Source: Prochlorococcaceae cyanobacterium jk18x1bzbins.87
GTDB taxonomy: Bacteria; Cyanobacteriota; Cyanobacteriia; PCC-6307; Cyanobiaceae
Assembly (NCBI GenBank): GCA_022826535.1
Contig: JAJDUS010000129.1
Location: forward strand, 19,593-83,592
Reading direction: 5' to 3'
DNA length: 64,000 bases
Shown: positions 1 through 11,182 of the stretch, in pieces
Numbering within the stretch: the first letter of the stretch is position 1
Layout: each line of letters starts with the position of its first letter
Made by a program: the position numbers and the translations under genes
The notes under the pieces: generated by a model
The model's database searches: none
Told to the model about the DNA's origin: nothing
The model's input: only the letters and a program-made list of their open reading frames with translations

Positions 1-98
1 GCTGAAGGACTGGCGGCGTCTTGCAACCCGCTACCGGCCGCTGCACCCAGGTCTTCTGCTCTGCCATCCTCCTGGCCGCCACCGTCCTCTTCTGGTGA
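1..98 (+). pseudogene. 3' remnant of an IS5-type transposase
   Basis: Reading from base 2 gives LKDWRRLATRY. After a shift of one base the sequence continues as AILLAATVLFW and a TGA at 96-98. A KDWRR-ATRYD block followed by a short hydrophobic tail ending in W is the usual C-terminus of IS5-family transposases. Only the last 30 or so codons lie in the window and they need a frameshift, so I read it as a decayed copy. It ends 40 bases before htrA. The family call rests on one short motif. Confidence 0.5.
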
Positions 99-138
99 TG
101 AGTCCTGACCCTAGGATTGAAAGTCAAAGTTCATCACC

Positions 139-1317
139 ATGGCTCAGTTGCTATTGCGAAGATGGGGCTCGGCCCTGGCGACTGCCGCAACCTTTGCCCT
201 GGCCTTGGTGCTGACCTTGACCCAGCCCCTCCTGGCCCAGGCTGATGATGGCTTGACCACGACGGAGACGTCAGGGCCAGCCCCTTCCCAAGCCCATGGC
301 CATAGTTTTGTTGCCATGGCTGTACGGCGTGTGGCGCCGGCCGTTGTTCGCATTGATACGGAGCGCCGTGTTCAAGGTTCCGATCTCAATCTGCTGCTGG
401 ACCCCCTGCTGCTGGACCCCCTGGGGGATCTGCCCAGCACCCATCAGCATGGTCAGGGCTCAGGCGTGGTGATTTCCACGAACCTGGAGAAGAACCGTGC
501 CCTGGTCCTCACCAATGCCCATGTGGTGGACGGGGTTGACCGTGTGGAGGTGAGGTTGACGGATGGGCGTTCCTTCACCGGCACTGTCAGTGGCAGTGAT
601 TCCATCACTGACCTGGCCTTGGTGACGCTGCCCAGTGGCGACCACCCCATCCAGGTGGCACAACTGGGGGATTCAGCAAGCCTTGAGGTGGGGGACTGGG
701 CCATTGCCTTGGGCAATCCCTATGGACTGGATAGCACTGTCACCCTGGGCATCATCAGCAACTTGCACCGCAGCATTGCCAGCCTGGGATTCGCTGACAA
801 ACGCCTGGAACTCATCCAGACCGATGCCGCCATTAATCCCGGAAACTCTGGTGGCCCCCTAGTCAATGCCGCCGGCGAGGTCATCGGGATCAACACCCTG
901 GTGCGCAGTGGACCTGGGGCTGGACTGGGGTTTGCCATTCCCATCAATCTGGCCCGGCACGTGGCCATGCTCCTGGAAAACCAGGGGGAGATCACCCATC
1001 CCTATCTGGGAATTCAGATGGTGCCCCTCACCCAGCGACGTGCTCGGCAGCACAATGCTGATCCCAACACGCTCCTGAAACTTCCTGAACGGGATGGGGC
1101 CTTGGTCCAGAAGGTGGTTGAGGCCAGTCCAGCGGAGCGGGCCGGATTGCGCCGGGGTGACCTGGTGGTGGGGGCAGATCACCGAACTGTTGATGAACCA
1201 GAGGAGTTGCTGGCCCTTGTGGAGGCATCCCGGGTGGGTCAGCCCCTGCAGCTCCACATTCAGAGGGGGGAGCAGGAATTTCAGTTGGAGGTGACGCCTG
1301 AGGCCATGCCCAGTTGA
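139..1317 (+). CDS. htrA: HtrA/DegP-type trypsin-like serine protease with PDZ domain
   Basis: Periplasmic or lumenal quality-control protease that degrades misfolded proteins. Residues 1-35 form a signal peptide or anchor (basic start, hydrophobic core, LLAQA). The protease domain (about 55-280) shows the triad His128 (TNAHVVDG), Asp158 (ITDLALV) and Ser237 (GNSGGPLVN). One PDZ domain follows at about 286-380. At 392 aa it has the one-PDZ architecture of cyanobacterial HhoA/HhoB/HtrA. Residues 85-95 hold a short LLLDP duplication, encoded by a 15-base tandem repeat near 390-420. The gene stands alone, followed by rpiA in the same direction. Which of the three paralogues it is cannot be decided here. 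Confidence 0.92.
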   Translation: MAQLLLRRWGSALATAATFALALVLTLTQPLLAQADDGLTTTETSGPAPSQAHGHSFVAMAVRRVAPAVVRIDTERRVQGSDLNLLLDPLLLDPLGDLPSTHQHGQGSGVVISTNLEKNRALVLTNAHVVDGVDRVEVRLTDGRSFTGTVSGSDSITDLALVTLPSGDHPIQVAQLGDSASLEVGDWAIALGNPYGLDSTVTLGIISNLHRSIASLGFADKRLELIQTDAAINPGNSGGPLVNAAGEVIGINTLVRSGPGAGLGFAIPINLARHVAMLLENQGEITHPYLGIQMVPLTQRRARQHNADPNTLLKLPERDGALVQKVVEASPAERAGLRRGDLVVGADHRTVDEPEELLALVEASRVGQPLQLHIQRGEQEFQLEVTPEAMPS

Positions 1318-1360
1318 CCACGGGGCAACGGCAGTCCCCTGCTAGAGTGTGCCCCTCCGT

Positions 1361-2113
1361 ATGTGGGGCATGGGCAACCTGCAGAGCCGCATCAAACAGG
1401 CCGTGGCTGAGGCGGCAGTGGAGCAAATCCGCAGCGGCATGGTGCTGGGCCTGGGATCAGGGTCAACAGCCGCTCTCATGATTCAAGCCTTGGGAGAGAA
1501 GCTGCGCGAAGGGCAACTGGAGAAGATCACGGCGGTGCCCACCTCCTTTCAGAGCCAGGTGCTGGCCAGCAAGCTGGCCATTCCCCTGGTGGATCTCAAC
1601 CAGGTGGAGGCCATTGACCTGGCCATTGATGGCGCTGATGAGGTGGATCCCGGGTTTCAGCTGATCAAAGGCGGGGGCGCCTGCCATGTCCAGGAAAAAC
1701 TGGTGGCTTCGGCAGCACGCCGCTTCGTGGTGGTGGTGGATGCCAGCAAGCTGGTGAACCGGCTGAACCTGGGCTTTCTCCTGCCAGTGGAGGTGCTTCC
1801 TGGTGCTTGGACCCTGGTGCATCGCCGTCTTCGGTCCATGGGGGCTGAATGTGAACTGCGGATTGCGGAACGGAAGGCCGGTCCAGTGGTCACGGATCAG
1901 GGCAATCTGGTTCTGGATGCCCGCTTCCCAGGGGGCATTGGTGATGGCGCAGAGCTGGAGCGTCAGCTCAATTCAATTCCTGGTGTGGTGGAAAACGGCC
2001 TGTTTATCCATTTGGTGGACCAGGTGCTGGTTGGAGAAGCTGGGGAGCAGGGCATTCAGGTGCGTACCCTGACATGCCCTGGTGGCCCGTCATTCACTTC
2101 TTCTTGCCGCTAA
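1361..2113 (+). CDS. rpiA: Ribose-5-phosphate isomerase A
   Basis: Interconverts ribose 5-phosphate and ribulose 5-phosphate in the Calvin cycle and pentose phosphate pathway; cytosolic. Family motifs are clear: the phosphate loop [12 protein letters not shown] near the N-terminus, AIDGADEVD and [14 protein letters not shown] with the catalytic acid region in the middle. Length is about 250 aa, slightly over the usual 225-235, with a C-terminal tail ([11 protein letters not shown]). The start is ambiguous: GTG 1349, ATG 1361 and ATG 1370 are in frame, and homologues begin close to the last two. The stop overlaps the hisD stop of the opposite strand by 4 bases. Confidence 0.93.
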   Translation: MWGMGNLQSRIKQAVAEAAVEQIRSGMVLGLGSGSTAALMIQALGEKLREGQLEKITAVPTSFQSQVLASKLAIPLVDLNQVEAIDLAIDGADEVDPGFQLIKGGGACHVQEKLVASAARRFVVVVDASKLVNRLNLGFLLPVEVLPGAWTLVHRRLRSMGAECELRIAERKAGPVVTDQGNLVLDARFPGGIGDGAELERQLNSIPGVVENGLFIHLVDQVLVGEAGEQGIQVRTLTCPGGPSFTSSCR

Positions 2114-3429
2114 CCCTTTTGCAGGCGCCGCCGCACGGATTCCCCATGGCTGTGGAGCCCCTCGCTGGCGGCCATGGCCATCACCTGTTGGCCTGTGGCC
2201 GCCAGCGCCTGATGAGTGTAGTGGATCAGGCTCATGTTGGTCATAAAAGTTTCTACGCCGAGGGCGCCAGCAAAGCGAGCCGTACCGCTTGTGGGGAGTG
2301 TGTGGTTGGGGCCAGCCAGGTAGTCCCCCACGGCCTCGGGTGTCTCGGAGCCCACAAAGACGGCTCCAGCATGGCGGATGCCGGGCAACAGTGCATCGGG
2401 CTGGGCCACCAGGAGTTCCAGATGTTCCGGCGCAAAGTCATTGGCTAGCTCAACGGCCTCCGCCAAGGTGTCCACCTTGGCTGCCAGGCCCCAGTCCCGG
2501 AGTGATCGGGTGCTGGTGGCCGGGTTGGGGTGTTCTTCCAGTTGCTGGGCCAGACAGGAGGGGAGTTGAGACAACAGGTGATCGCTGGTGGTGAGAACAA
2601 TGGCGGCAGCCAGGGGGTCATGCTCGGCCTGGGCCAGCAGATCGGCTGCCACCAATGCAGGGGAGGCCGTCTCATCGGCAATCACCAGCACCTCACTGGG
2701 ACCAGCCAGGGCATCAATGGCCACGGCGCCATACACCGCTTTCTTGGCCATGGTTACGTAGACATTTCCCGGCCCCGTGATCACATCCACGGCAGGGATG
2801 GTCTCCGTGCCATAGGCCATGGCAGCAATGGCCTGGGCCCCTCCCACCCGGTAGATCCGGTCCACACCCGCCAGGGCTGCGGCTGCCAGCACCACCGGAT
2901 TGACTGAACCATCCTTGGAGGGTGGGGTCACCATGACCACCTGCTCCACCCCGGCCACCTTGGCAGGGACGGCATTCATCAGGACGGTGCTGGGATAGGC
3001 GGCTCGGCCACCGGGAATGTAAAGTCCCGCCCGTGCCATGGGTCGCCATCGGCGTTGCAATCGTTCTCCATAGGGGCCGGTCATGTCAATGTCCGAGGGA
3101 CGTTGTTGGCGGTGGAACGCCTCAATACGGCCATGGGCGGTTTCCAAAGCCAGGCGCAGCTCCGATGGCAAGCTGACCAGGGCCTTGGCGATAGCCTCCG
3201 GGGGCACCATCAACTCCTGGGCGGCAAAGCGTTGCCCATCAAAACGGGCTGTAAAGTCCAGCAGGGCAGCGTCCCCTTGATCCCGCACGGCAGCAAGGAT
3301 TGTCTCCACTTGCCGGGTGTGTTGCCGGTTGCTGTCGAGGCGTGCTGCAATCTGCCGCAGACGCAATCGGGCATCTTGCCCTGTCTGCAGAATTGTCAGG
3401 TCGGACAATGCCGTTGTTGCGGCACCCAT
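2110..3429 (-). CDS. hisD: Histidinol dehydrogenase
   Basis: Catalyses the last two steps of histidine synthesis, NAD-dependent oxidation of histidinol to histidine. The 439-aa protein matches the family length. Visible family blocks are [20 protein letters not shown], the GPGNVYV nucleotide region, [12 protein letters not shown], the zinc/substrate region QAEHDPLA and the conserved [14 protein letters not shown] near the C-terminus. It is transcribed divergently from rpsT, with 69 bases between the two starts, and convergently to rpiA. No other his gene is nearby, as usual in picocyanobacteria where his genes are scattered. Confidence 0.95.
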   Translation of the reverse strand: MGAATTALSDLTILQTGQDARLRLRQIAARLDSNRQHTRQVETILAAVRDQGDAALLDFTARFDGQRFAAQELMVPPEAIAKALVSLPSELRLALETAHGRIEAFHRQQRPSDIDMTGPYGERLQRRWRPMARAGLYIPGGRAAYPSTVLMNAVPAKVAGVEQVVMVTPPSKDGSVNPVVLAAAALAGVDRIYRVGGAQAIAAMAYGTETIPAVDVITGPGNVYVTMAKKAVYGAVAIDALAGPSEVLVIADETASPALVAADLLAQAEHDPLAAAIVLTTSDHLLSQLPSCLAQQLEEHPNPATSTRSLRDWGLAAKVDTLAEAVELANDFAPEHLELLVAQPDALLPGIRHAGAVFVGSETPEAVGDYLAGPNHTLPTSGTARFAGALGVETFMTNMSLIHYTHQALAATGQQVMAMAASEGLHSHGESVRRRLQKG

Positions 3430-3462
3430 TGCAGAGACGTGGCCAGGGGGATAAGCTTAGGA

Positions 3463-3468
3463 TAAAAT
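3463..3468 (+). promoter_or_regulatory. Possible -10 box for rpsT
   Basis: The 69-base gap between hisD and rpsT contains TAAAAT about 30 bases before the rpsT start, in an otherwise GC-rich neighbourhood. I cannot see a good -35 box, so this is a weak call. Confidence 0.3.
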
Positions 3469-3498
3469 CAAACCCCTTACAAAACGGTTCAGCCACCT

Positions 3499-3816
3499 TT
3501 GGCCAACATCAAATCGGCACAAAAACGTATTGCCATTGCTGAGCGCAACCGGCTGCGCAACCGCATGTACAAGGCCGGGGTGCGAACCCTGGTGAAGAAA
3601 TGTCTTGGGGCCTGCACCACCTATGGCGCCCATCCCGATGAGACGGGCCGGGAACTGGTGACCACCAGTGTTCGCGTCGCCTTCAGTCGGATTGATCGGG
3701 CGGTGAAGCGGGGTGTGCTCCACAAAAACGCCGCAGCGCACCAGAAGTCCCGCCTTAGTCGCGCTGTTCGGCACGCCCTGGAGCCGGCAGCGCCGGTGCC
3801 CGCCGCCAATGGGTAA
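3499..3816 (+). CDS. rpsT: 30S ribosomal protein S20
   Basis: Primary binding protein of 16S rRNA in the small subunit. The N-terminus [20 protein letters not shown] and the basic helical make-up are diagnostic. The start codon is TTG, chosen because the family begins exactly there and no ATG or GTG fits; E. coli rpsT also uses a UUG start that takes part in autogenous control. No strong Shine-Dalgarno sequence precedes it. The 105-aa length is a little over the usual 88-98, due to an Ala/Pro-rich tail. The stop overlaps the likely tatD start by 8 bases, suggesting coupled translation. Confidence 0.93.
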   Translation: MANIKSAQKRIAIAERNRLRNRMYKAGVRTLVKKCLGACTTYGAHPDETGRELVTTSVRVAFSRIDRAVKRGVLHKNAAAHQKSRLSRAVRHALEPAAPVPAANG

Positions 3817-4705
3817 GGTTGGCGCTCCGCAACCACCCGTCAGGGCCGCCCCCTTGGTGGATAGCCACTGCCATGTGGTCTTTGCGGATTTTCAAGAGGA
3901 TCTGGACCTGGTGGCCCAGCGTTGGCGGGAGCAGGGGGTTTGCGCCCTGGTCCATGCCTGCGTGACCCCTGGGGAGATCCCCGCCATCCGCCAGTTGGCA
4001 GATCGGTTTCCGGAGTTGCGGTATGCCGTTGGCCTTCACCCGCTGGAGGCAGGGCGTTGGCATGAAACCATGCCGGACCTGTTCCTGAAAGCCTGCCGTC
4101 GTGATGAACGGGTGGTGGCTGTGGGGGAGTTGGGCCTGGATCTTTATAAAGCCACCAATGTGGAGCAACAGGTCAATGTCCTTGAAGCCCAGTTGGATGT
4201 GGCCTGGGAGGTGGACCTGCCGGTGATTATCCACTGCAGGGATGCCGCCATGGTTCTGCGGGACATTCTTGTGGCGCGACGCCAGTCGGGACGACCTGTG
4301 CGGGGGGTCATGCACTGTTGGGCCGGCACGCCGCAAGAGATGGACTGGTTCCTGGAGCTGGGTTTAATCATCAGCTTCAGTGGAATTGTCACCTTCAAGA
4401 ACGCCAAGGCTGTCCATGCCTGTGCCCAACAGGTGCCCGAGGACCGCTATATGGTGGAGACAGATTGCCCTTTTCTGGCCCCAACGCCCCATCGGGGCCA
4501 ACGCAACGAGCCCGCATTTGTGGCCCATGTGGCCGAGAAAATGGCGGCTTTGCGCCACTGCTCTGTTGCGAGGGTCCGGCATGGAAGCAGCCAGGCAGCG
4601 GCCCGCCTCTTTGGCTTGCAGCCATTGGTGGGGGAGCCACCGACAGTGGCGGAGCAATTCCTTCCACCCCCCGCACCGGCCACAAGCACCCCCCACACGT
4701 TATAG
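3809..4705 (+). CDS. tatD: TatD-family metal-dependent DNase
   Basis: TIM-barrel metallohydrolase, a 3' exonuclease or deoxyribonuclease family found in nearly all bacteria. Metal-binding motifs: VDSHCH at the N-terminus, GELGLDLYK with the bridging Glu in the middle, IHCRDA, MHCWAG and the C-terminal [10 protein letters not shown]. The ATG at 3809 gives 298 aa with DSHCH about 18 residues in; a longer frame from 3713 would lie inside rpsT. It overlaps the end of rpsT and precedes rpoB, an arrangement I recall from other marine picocyanobacteria. The last 40 residues are Pro-rich and poorly typical. Confidence 0.88.
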   Translation: MGKVGAPQPPVRAAPLVDSHCHVVFADFQEDLDLVAQRWREQGVCALVHACVTPGEIPAIRQLADRFPELRYAVGLHPLEAGRWHETMPDLFLKACRRDERVVAVGELGLDLYKATNVEQQVNVLEAQLDVAWEVDLPVIIHCRDAAMVLRDILVARRQSGRPVRGVMHCWAGTPQEMDWFLELGLIISFSGIVTFKNAKAVHACAQQVPEDRYMVETDCPFLAPTPHRGQRNEPAFVAHVAEKMAALRHCSVARVRHGSSQAAARLFGLQPLVGEPPTVAEQFLPPPAPATSTPHTL

Positions 4706-4949
4706 AGTAGAATTTTAGACTGGACTTGGGATGCCCTGTGGCAGACTGAGTCAGATTACCCCACAAGGCACTTGTCCAAGATTGAGGAATTTCACCATCA
4801 GGTCTTGAGCGACTGAGCAGATCAAGGCGCCATCCTCCTTGCGGGACCGCGCCCCTGCTGTTGTCTTCCATGGGACTGCCCCCTCTCCCCATCTCGATCA
4901 CCTCCCACCTCCAACGTCTTTGTCATTTCTTCAACAGGGACACCACCCT

Positions 4950-7900
4950 ATGAGCAGCGCCATTCAGGTCGCCAGAGCCGCCACCCATCTTCCTGACCTC
5001 GTGGAGGTTCAGCGGAGTAGCTTCAAGTGGTTTCTGGAGAAGGGGCTGATTGAGGAGTTGAACAGCTTCTCCCCCATCACTGATTACACAGGAAAGCTTG
5101 AGCTCCACTTCATCGGTGATCAGTACCGACTGAAGCATCCTCGCCATGATGTGGAGGAGGCCAAACGCTGTGATGCCACCTACGCCTCACAGATGTACGT
5201 CACCTGTCGCCTGGTGAACCGGGAGAGCGGCGAGATCAAGGAGCAGGATGTGTTTATCGGAGAGCTGCCGCTGATGACCGAGCGGGGCACATTCATTATC
5301 AACGGAGCAGAGCGGGTCATTATCAACCAGATTGTACGTAGCCCTGGCGTCTACTTTAAGGATGATCAGGATAAGAATGGTCGTCGTACCTACAATGCCA
5401 GCATGATTCCCAATCGTGGGGCTTGGCTCAAGTTTGAAACGGATAAAAATGGCCTTCTCCATGTTCGGGTGGATAAGACCCGCAAGATCAACGGCCACGT
5501 GATGATGCGTGCCATTGGTCTATCCGATACGGATGTGCTGGACAAACTTCGCCACCCTGAGTACTACAGAAAAACCATTGAGGCCAGCGTGGAGGAGGGA
5601 ATCTCCTCTGAAGACCAGGCCCTGGTGGCGCTCTACAAGAAGCTGCGGCCCGGTGAACCCCCCTCCGTCAGTGGTGGTCAGCAGTTGTTACAAAGCCGCT
5701 TCTTTGATCCAAAGCGCTATGACCTGGGCCGTGTTGGACGCTACAAGGTCAATAAGAAGCTGCGACTCACAATTCCTGACTCAGTGCGCATCCTCACCCC
5801 AGAGGACGTTCTCTCCACCTTGGATTACCTCATCAATCTGGAGCTGGATGTGGGGGGGATCAGCCTGGATGATATTGATCACCTGGGGAACCGCCGCATC
5901 CGCTCAGTGGGTGAGTTGCTACAGAACCAGATGCGGGTTGGCCTCAGCCGATTGGAGCGCATCATCCGTGAGCGCATGACCGTCGGCGAAGCCGATACTC
6001 TGACCCCTGCCCAGTTGGTGAACCCCAAGCCGTTGGTGGCTGCTGTTAAAGAATTTTTTGGCTCCAGTCAACTGAGCCAGTTCATGGACCAGACCAACCC
6101 TTTGGCGGAACTCACCCACAAGCGGCGCATTTCAGCCCTGGGTCCTGGTGGCCTCACCCGGGAACGGGCCGGCTTTGCCGTGCGGGATATTCATCCTTCC
6201 CACTATGGGCGGATCTGCCCCATTGAAACTCCCGAAGGTCCAAACGCCGGTCTGATTGGCTCCCTGGCCACCCATGCCCGGGTGAATGAGTACGGCTTCA
6301 TTGAGACCCCCTTTTGGAAATGCGAAAACGGCCGCGTGATCAAGGAGGGGGATCCCATCTATCTGGCCGCTGATGTGGAGGATGAATGTCGTGTGGCCCC
6401 CGGTGATGTGGCCACGGATAGCGAGGGCTACATCCGGACCGAACTGGTGCCGGTGCGCTACCGCCAGGACTTTGAGAAGGTGCCTCCCGATCAGGTGGAT
6501 TACGTCCAACTCTCGCCGGTGCAAATTATCTCCATTGCCACCTCCTTGATTCCCTTCCTGGAGCATGATGACGCCAACCGGGCCCTGATGGGCTCCAACA
6601 TGCAGCGCCAGGCTGTACCACTGCTGCGCCCCACCCGGCCCCTTGTGGGAACAGGGCTGGAGCCCCAGTTGACCCGCGATTCCGGCATGGTACCCATTAC
6701 GCGGGTGGATGGCGTTGTCAGTTTTGTGGACTCCGCCACCATTGTGGTCACCACAGAGAACGGAGGGAAGCACGTTCACTACCTTCAGAAGTACCAACGT
6801 TCCAACCAGGACACCTGCCTCAACCATCGCCCCATTGTGCAGGTGGGGGACAATGTTATCCGTGGCCAGGTCTTGGCGGATGGTTCCGCTTGCCAGGGGG
6901 GAGAACTGGCCCTGGGGCAAAACCTCACTGTGGCCTACATGCCTTGGGAAGGCTACAATTACGAAGATGCCATTTTGATCAGCGAGCGGCTGGTCCTCGA
7001 TGATCTCTACACCTCAATCCACATTGAGAAGTATGAGATTGAGTCCCGCCAAACAAAACTGGGACCGGAGGAAATCACTCGGGAGATCCCCAACATTGCT
7101 GAAGAAGCCCTCGCCAATCTGGATGAAAACGGAATTGTTCGCATTGGAGCCTTTGTCACCGCTGGAGACGTGCTTGTGGGGAAGGTAACCCCCAAGGGTG
7201 AATCGGACCAGCCCCCTGAAGAAAAGCTGCTGCGGGCCATTTTTGGGGAGAAGGCCAGGGATGTGCGGGACAATTCCTTGCGGGTACCCTTCAAGGAGAA
7301 AGGGCGAGTGGTGGATGTGCGTGTCTACACCCGGGAGCAGGGGGACGAGTTGCCCCCGGGCGCCAACATGGTGGTCCGGGTTTATGTGGGTGTACGACGC
7401 AAGATCCAAGTGGGGGACAAAATAGCGGGTCGCCATGGGAACAAAGGCATTATTAGCCGTATCCTGCCCCGACAGGACATGCCCTACTTACCGGACGGAA
7501 CCCCTGTGGACATTGTTCTCAACCCCTTGGGGGTTCCCAGTCGCATGAACGTGGGCCAGGTCTTCGAGTGTCTGATGGGATGGGCCGCTGAGCACCTGGG
7601 GATCAGGGTCAAAATTATCCCCTTTGACGAGATGCATCAGCCGGAGATGTCCAAGAAAACCGTCACAAGTTTTCTGGAACAGGCCGCAGCCCAGGAGGGC
7701 AAGGAGTGGGTCTACAATCCCAAGCACCCCGGCAAAATCCAGCTGATGGATGGCCGCACAGGGGAACCTTTTGATCAGCCGGTCACCGTCGGCAAGGCCC
7801 ACATCCTGAAGCTGGTTCATATGGCTGACGATAAGATCCACGCACGGTCCACAGGCCCCTACTCCTTGGTGACGCAACAACCTCTGGGCGGGAAGGCCCA

Positions 7901-8237
7901 GCAGGGGGGCCAGCGGCTTGGGGAGATGGAGGTGTGGGCCCTGGAGGCCTATGGTGCCGCCTACACACTCCAGGAACTGCTCACGGTCAAGTCTGATGAT
8001 ATGCAGGGTCGCAATGAGGCCTTGAACGCCATTGTCAAAGGCAAACCCATCCCGCGACCGGGAACACCGGAGTCATTCAAGGTGTTAATGCGGGAGCTGC
8101 AGTCCCTGGGTTTGGACATTGCCGCCTACAAAGAGAACGGCATGGAAGTGGACCTCATGCAGGACGTGAATCCCCGCCGCAGCACCCCCAGCCGCCCCAC
8201 CTACGAATCCTTGGGCATTCCTGACTACGACGATTAA
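4950..8237 (+). CDS. rpoB: RNA polymerase subunit beta
   Basis: Beta subunit of the DNA-dependent RNA polymerase. The ATG at 4950 ([20 protein letters not shown]) gives 1095 aa, the usual cyanobacterial length. Hallmarks include the rifampicin-region sequence [20 protein letters not shown], the block [20 protein letters not shown], the catalytic-core block [12 protein letters not shown] and the C-terminal clamp region. No insertion is visible, which makes it a useful control for the strongly enlarged rpoC1 and rpoC2 downstream. The 244-base leader before the start holds an AT-rich spot around 4700-4716 (TAGAAT) but no convincing promoter. It heads the rpoB-rpoC1-rpoC2 operon. Confidence 0.97.
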   Translation: MSSAIQVARAATHLPDLVEVQRSSFKWFLEKGLIEELNSFSPITDYTGKLELHFIGDQYRLKHPRHDVEEAKRCDATYASQMYVTCRLVNRESGEIKEQDVFIGELPLMTERGTFIINGAERVIINQIVRSPGVYFKDDQDKNGRRTYNASMIPNRGAWLKFETDKNGLLHVRVDKTRKINGHVMMRAIGLSDTDVLDKLRHPEYYRKTIEASVEEGISSEDQALVALYKKLRPGEPPSVSGGQQLLQSRFFDPKRYDLGRVGRYKVNKKLRLTIPDSVRILTPEDVLSTLDYLINLELDVGGISLDDIDHLGNRRIRSVGELLQNQMRVGLSRLERIIRERMTVGEADTLTPAQLVNPKPLVAAVKEFFGSSQLSQFMDQTNPLAELTHKRRISALGPGGLTRERAGFAVRDIHPSHYGRICPIETPEGPNAGLIGSLATHARVNEYGFIETPFWKCENGRVIKEGDPIYLAADVEDECRVAPGDVATDSEGYIRTELVPVRYRQDFEKVPPDQVDYVQLSPVQIISIATSLIPFLEHDDANRALMGSNMQRQAVPLLRPTRPLVGTGLEPQLTRDSGMVPITRVDGVVSFVDSATIVVTTENGGKHVHYLQKYQRSNQDTCLNHRPIVQVGDNVIRGQVLADGSACQGGELALGQNLTVAYMPWEGYNYEDAILISERLVLDDLYTSIHIEKYEIESRQTKLGPEEITREIPNIAEEALANLDENGIVRIGAFVTAGDVLVGKVTPKGESDQPPEEKLLRAIFGEKARDVRDNSLRVPFKEKGRVVDVRVYTREQGDELPPGANMVVRVYVGVRRKIQVGDKIAGRHGNKGIISRILPRQDMPYLPDGTPVDIVLNPLGVPSRMNVGQVFECLMGWAAEHLGIRVKIIPFDEMHQPEMSKKTVTSFLEQAAAQEGKEWVYNPKHPGKIQLMDGRTGEPFDQPVTVGKAHILKLVHMADDKIHARSTGPYSLVTQQPLGGKAQQGGQRLGEMEVWALEAYGAAYTLQELLTVKSDDMQGRNEALNAIVKGKPIPRPGTPESFKVLMRELQSLGLDIAAYKENGMEVDLMQDVNPRRSTPSRPTYESLGIPDYDD

Positions 8238-8291
8238 CGTCACCCCATCATTCCTTTTCTCACCCACCACTGACTCTGATCCTCCAAGGCC

Positions 8292-11129
8292 ATGTCCACC
8301 AGCAACATCCGCTCCGAGAACCACTTTGACTACGTCAGGATTACCCTGGCCTCTCCAGAACGGATCCGTTCCTGGGGACAGCGCACGCTGCCCAATGGTC
8401 ATGTGGTGGGTGAAGTCACAAAACCGGAAACCATTAATTATCGCACATTGAAGCCGGAAATGGATGGCCTCTTTTGCGAAAAGATCTTCGGCCCGGCTAA
8501 AGACTGGGAGTGCCATTGTGGCAAATACAAGCGGGTGCGCCATCGGGGAATTGTTTGCGAGCGCTGTGGTGTGGAGGTGACCGAAAGCCGGGTCCGTCGC
8601 CATCGTATGGGCTACATCAAGTTAGCGGCGCCTGTCTCCCACGTATGGTATTTGAAAGGGATTCCAAGTTATGTGGCGATCATCCTGGATATGTCCCTGC
8701 GGGATGTGGAGCAAATTGTCTATTTCAACTGTTATGTTGTACTGACGGAAAATGAGGAATATAATTCAATGGTGGACCAGTTCTTCAATGTTGCCACTTA
8801 TTCAATAGCCTTAAGCAAATTGCCAAGTTCCGATGTAATTGTTAATCTTAGTGTTAGAGATAGTAATTCTGCCGCTGCAAAAATTAATCCAGATAAGCTG
8901 ATTTTTAATACAACTAATTGGAATGTTCCACAGAAAGTAAAAGTCATTGGCACTAACAATAAAAATAAGCAACGAAATCTCACTATAAGTTATTCAGTTT
9001 CCAGTCAAGACAGCAGATATAAAAACGAATATGTTTCAATCAATGAAGCTAGCATTAACGCAACTGATGAAGATGTCAAGAATGTTGTGATTACGCCTGG
9101 AGTGAATCCCACTGAGCCAGGAACTTACAACATCAGGCTGAGTACTGCCCCCAGTGCTGAGGTCCAAGTGACCGCCAGTCCCATTATCGATGGGGAGCCA
9201 CGCTACCCGATTGGCAAGGAAGCTCTAACCCTGACAAGTGAAACCCTCAACACAAAAACAAACAAAGAACTAAAAGATCTTTGTAAGCTGTATGGTCTCA
9301 AAGGATCTGGGACAAAAGCCCAACTTTGTCAAAGACTTGAACAAGCCAGCATGGCACAGTCACCCACAGAGAATCAGTCACCCTCATCAAAAAGCTCTAA
9401 TCTGGCAGTCAGTCCCCAGACGTTGATCTTTAACTCTGAAAACTGGGATGAGCCACAAAAAATCATCATTACAAGTACCGACAAAGATAATCCCCAGACT
9501 AATGTAGATATTGGTTATCTTCTTTCCAGTGATGATATGAAATACAATGGCAGAGCAAAAATTGAGACCAATGAAGATAATGACATGGAATTAATAACAA
9601 TTTCACCGGAAAGCAATGAAACTTCAGTAATACTTATGGATTCTGAGAAGTATAAGTTAAATTACAAGCAGCTTCTGACTGAAGATGAATGGCTTGAGAT
9701 TGAAGATTTTATTTATACTGTAGATTTTGACATTAAGCAGGAGCCAGAGGTAAACATCGGAGCTGAGGCACTGAAACAGCTCTTGAAAGACTTGGATTTA
9801 CAAACCATCGCAGAAGAGATGCGGGAGGAAGTGGCCAAGAGTAGGGGGCAAAAGAGGGCCAGACTTATTAAACGGCTGCGGGTGATCGACAACTTTATTG
9901 CCACAAAGTCGCGGCCGGAGTGGATGGTACTGGACAATTTACCCGTCATTCCACCGGATCTGCGTCCTATGGTGCAACTGGATGGCGGTCGTTTTGCCAC
10001 CAGTGATCTGAATGACCTCTATCGACGAGTGATTAACCGTAATAACCGTCTCGCCAGACTGCAAGAAATTCTTGCTCCAGAGATCATCATTCGCAACGAA
10101 AAGCGCATGCTCCAGGAGGCTGTGGATGCCCTAATCGACAATGGACGACGGGGCCGCGTTGTTGTGGGTGCCAACAACCGCGCCTTTAAATCCCTCAGCG
10201 ATATTATTGAGGGCAAGCAAGGGCGCTTCCGTCAGAACCTTCTGGGGAAGCGGGTGGACTACTCAGGACGTTCCGTGATTGTGGTGGGACCCAGCCTCAA
10301 AATCCATCAGTGCGGTTTGCCCAAAGAAATGGCCATTGAGCTGTTTCAGCCCTTTGTGATTCATCGTCTAATCCGCCAGAATATTGTCAATAACATTAAG
10401 TCCGCCAAGAAAATGATCCAGCGCAATAGTGATGAGGTGATGCTTGTTCTTCAGGAGGTCATTGATGGCCATCCCATTTTATTGAACCGCGCTCCCACAT
10501 TGCACCGTTTAGGGATTCAGGCCTTTGAGCCCAAGTTGGTGGATGGCCGTGCAATTCAATTGCATCCTCTCGTCTGTCCAGCATACAACGCGGACTTCGA
10601 TGGAGACCAGATGGCCGTCCATGTACCCCTGGCCCTGGAGGCCCAGGCTGAAGCTCGGCTATTAATGTTAGCCAGCAACAACGTGCTCTCCCCTGCCACA
10701 GGCACCCCCATCATCACCCCATCGCAAGACATGGTTCTGGGGGCATACTACCTGACCGCTGAGCCTCCCCGCTCCAGGAAGCCATCCTACGGCAGCCACC
10801 GCCACACCTATGCCTCCCTGGCGGATGTGAACAGCGCCTATCATCAAGGGCTACTCCGTCTGCACGATTGGGTGTGGGTCCGCTTCCATGGGGAGGTGGA
10901 CAATCCTGATGAGGGGGATCGCCCCCACCGCGTGGAGACCTTTAAGGATGGAACCCGACTTGAGCACTGGAAGTTTCGCTGCGACCGCTTCGACAGCGGT
11001 GGTCGTCTGTTCAGCCGCATGATCTTGACCACAGTGGGGCGCACTGTGATGAACCACACCATTAATACGGTGATCAGCACCCATGGGGTTAAACCTCAGC
11101 CACCCGATTCCACCTTCACCGCCGCTTAA
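8292..11129 (+). CDS. rpoC1: RNA polymerase subunit gamma (RpoC1) with a ~300-residue insertion
   Basis: N-terminal half of beta-prime in cyanobacteria. Zinc-ribbon Cys74, Cys76, Cys89 and Cys92, the block [19 protein letters not shown] (about 644-662) and the Mg-binding NADFDGD (766-772) are all intact. At 945 aa it exceeds the usual ~630 aa by about 300. The excess lies at residues 152-453: the conserved text breaks off after YFNCYVVL (144-151) and resumes with [18 protein letters not shown] (455-472), which are adjacent apart from a few residues in normal RpoC1. The frame is open throughout. It lies 54 bases after rpoB and 53 before rpoC2. Confidence 0.96.
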   Translation: MSTSNIRSENHFDYVRITLASPERIRSWGQRTLPNGHVVGEVTKPETINYRTLKPEMDGLFCEKIFGPAKDWECHCGKYKRVRHRGIVCERCGVEVTESRVRRHRMGYIKLAAPVSHVWYLKGIPSYVAIILDMSLRDVEQIVYFNCYVVLTENEEYNSMVDQFFNVATYSIALSKLPSSDVIVNLSVRDSNSAAAKINPDKLIFNTTNWNVPQKVKVIGTNNKNKQRNLTISYSVSSQDSRYKNEYVSINEASINATDEDVKNVVITPGVNPTEPGTYNIRLSTAPSAEVQVTASPIIDGEPRYPIGKEALTLTSETLNTKTNKELKDLCKLYGLKGSGTKAQLCQRLEQASMAQSPTENQSPSSKSSNLAVSPQTLIFNSENWDEPQKIIITSTDKDNPQTNVDIGYLLSSDDMKYNGRAKIETNEDNDMELITISPESNETSVILMDSEKYKLNYKQLLTEDEWLEIEDFIYTVDFDIKQEPEVNIGAEALKQLLKDLDLQTIAEEMREEVAKSRGQKRARLIKRLRVIDNFIATKSRPEWMVLDNLPVIPPDLRPMVQLDGGRFATSDLNDLYRRVINRNNRLARLQEILAPEIIIRNEKRMLQEAVDALIDNGRRGRVVVGANNRAFKSLSDIIEGKQGRFRQNLLGKRVDYSGRSVIVVGPSLKIHQCGLPKEMAIELFQPFVIHRLIRQNIVNNIKSAKKMIQRNSDEVMLVLQEVIDGHPILLNRAPTLHRLGIQAFEPKLVDGRAIQLHPLVCPAYNADFDGDQMAVHVPLALEAQAEARLLMLASNNVLSPATGTPIITPSQDMVLGAYYLTAEPPRSRKPSYGSHRHTYASLADVNSAYHQGLLRLHDWVWVRFHGEVDNPDEGDRPHRVETFKDGTRLEHWKFRCDRFDSGGRLFSRMILTTVGRTVMNHTINTVISTHGVKPQPPDSTFTAA
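8745..9650 (+). other. In-frame insertion in rpoC1: two adhesin-like beta-sandwich repeats and a SAP domain
   Basis: Residues 152-453 of RpoC1. Repeat A (about 173-250) reads [15 protein letters not shown], then [21 protein letters not shown] and a [12 protein letters not shown] end. This is the pattern of extracellular repeats (PSSLTF-T-NWN-PQTVTVTG) found beside Calx-beta and haemolysin-type repeats in giant surface proteins. Repeat B starts at about 264 ([19 protein letters not shown]), is interrupted by a SAP-like segment at 313-352 ([20 protein letters not shown]), and resumes at 369-422 ([20 protein letters not shown]). The DNA is visibly richer in A+T than flanking rpoC1. Domain names are pattern recognition, not a search result. 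Confidence 0.8.
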
Positions 11130-11182
11130 CTCACACTCCACACCCTTCTTCCAGCAGCCTGTTCCACGTCCTCCCACCACCC

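Noticed and set aside
9228..9347. Random Lys/Leu-rich linker in RpoC1
   Set aside because: The spacing of LC, GLKG and LCQRLE matches the SAP core and the RpoC2 units too well.
8745..9650. Intein in RpoC1
   Set aside because: The insert lacks an N-terminal Cys or Ser at the junction, has no C-terminal His-Asn and no DOD or splicing blocks; its content is repeats plus SAP.
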